Assembly: GCA_017938405.1 (NCBI GenBank)
Contig: JAGBBP010000014.1
Span: 205,034 to 269,033, forward strand
Direction of reading: 5' to 3'
From: Lachnospiraceae bacterium
Lineage (GTDB): Bacteria; Bacillota; Clostridia; Lachnospirales; Lachnospiraceae
DNA length: 64,000 bases
Shown: positions 63,945-64,000 of the stretch, one piece after another
How the letters are laid out: each line of letters opens with the position of its first letter
Position numbering within the stretch: position 1 is the first letter of the stretch
Translations under genes and position numbers: made by a program
The notes under the pieces: generated by a model
What the model saw: only the letters and a program-made list of their open reading frames with translations
Told to the model about the DNA's origin: nothing
Databases searched by the model: none

Positions 63945-64000
63945 TTACACCTCCTTAAAGTTGTTAAAAATATCTCGGATAACAGACATTCTCGGATCCA
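63945..64000 (-). CDS. DUF177/YceD-family protein (partial, only the C-terminus in the window)
   Basis: The last 18 codons are visible, ending DPRMSVIRDIFNNFKEV before TAA at 63945-63947. The DPRxxxL/IRD ending and the position directly upstream of rpmF identify YceD (DUF177), which in other bacteria is linked to 23S rRNA maturation. The rest lies beyond the right edge. Confidence 0.8.
   Translation of the reverse strand, partial: DPRMSVIRDIFNNFKEV

Overview
The window looks like a chromosome segment of a Lachnospiraceae-type gut Clostridium (Firmicutes). Evidence: strong AGGAGG ribosome sites, a T-box leader on leuS, a tetrahydrofolate riboswitch on a folate ECF transporter, a SpoIID-family protein, a large fused 2-hydroxyacyl-CoA dehydratase activase, PduL, and a xylan/arabinoxylan degradation block. 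GC content is moderate. No tRNA, rRNA, CRISPR array, IS element or prophage was seen. The species is inferred, not shown.

Layout. 1-1692: a sigma factor, a six-helix membrane protein and an ABC ATPase cut by the left edge, all on the minus strand. 1811-8361: a run of small minus-strand genes, mostly tiny membrane proteins, one lipoprotein, zinc-ribbon proteins and one frameshifted gene. 8370-13260: three modules, each an ECF-type sigma factor followed by a single-pass membrane protein with a short cytoplasmic N-terminus. The extracytoplasmic part of the middle one is a complete serpin. 13402-18560: metG and leuS (leuS behind a T-box), both with non-canonical KMSKS loops. 18588-19447: a Panacea/PemK-like toxin-antitoxin pair. 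19547-23333: nucleotidyltransferase, YhfC-type membrane protease, DUF5808 membrane protein and a GntR regulator. 23840-28774: tandem esterase, phosphoglucomutase, PduL. 28950-34895: HtrA protease, PheA, a beta-propeller-like membrane protein, FolC and FolT with a THF riboswitch. 34999-42160: three GH43 enzymes, an AraC regulator and a GH8 exo-oligoxylanase. 42337-48830: phosphodiesterase, small genes, a cassette-like run of acetyltransferase/VOC/membrane genes separated by a repeated palindromic element, then queA, SpoIID-like and LysM genes. 49060-54815: dehydratase activase, CcdA and a thioredoxin. 54909-59627: a three-gene sugar ABC importer without ATPase and a divergent AraC regulator. 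59691-64000: an unknown gene, hicAB, ung, rho, rpmF and the end of a DUF177/YceD gene.

How genes work together. The GH43 enzymes, the GH8 enzyme and the esterase would cut acetylated or feruloylated arabinoxylan fragments. One GH43 is a secreted lipoprotein and its tandem paralogue is cytoplasmic, so similar linkages could be attacked on both sides of the membrane. The sugar importer at 54.9-58.5 kb has direct repeats just upstream of its promoter that fit activation by the divergent AraC protein, plus a cre-like palindrome.

The most unusual signals are: a membrane-tethered serpin occupying the position of an anti-sigma/sensor protein; a repeated imperfect palindrome between promoterless cargo-like genes at 43-45 kb, with remnants at 3.6-3.8 kb, resembling but not proving an integron-like cassette array; an 84-residue protein built around the GGADGPT motif of Na+-pumping decarboxylase beta subunits; and two long inverted-repeat elements at 15.5 and 40.8 kb.
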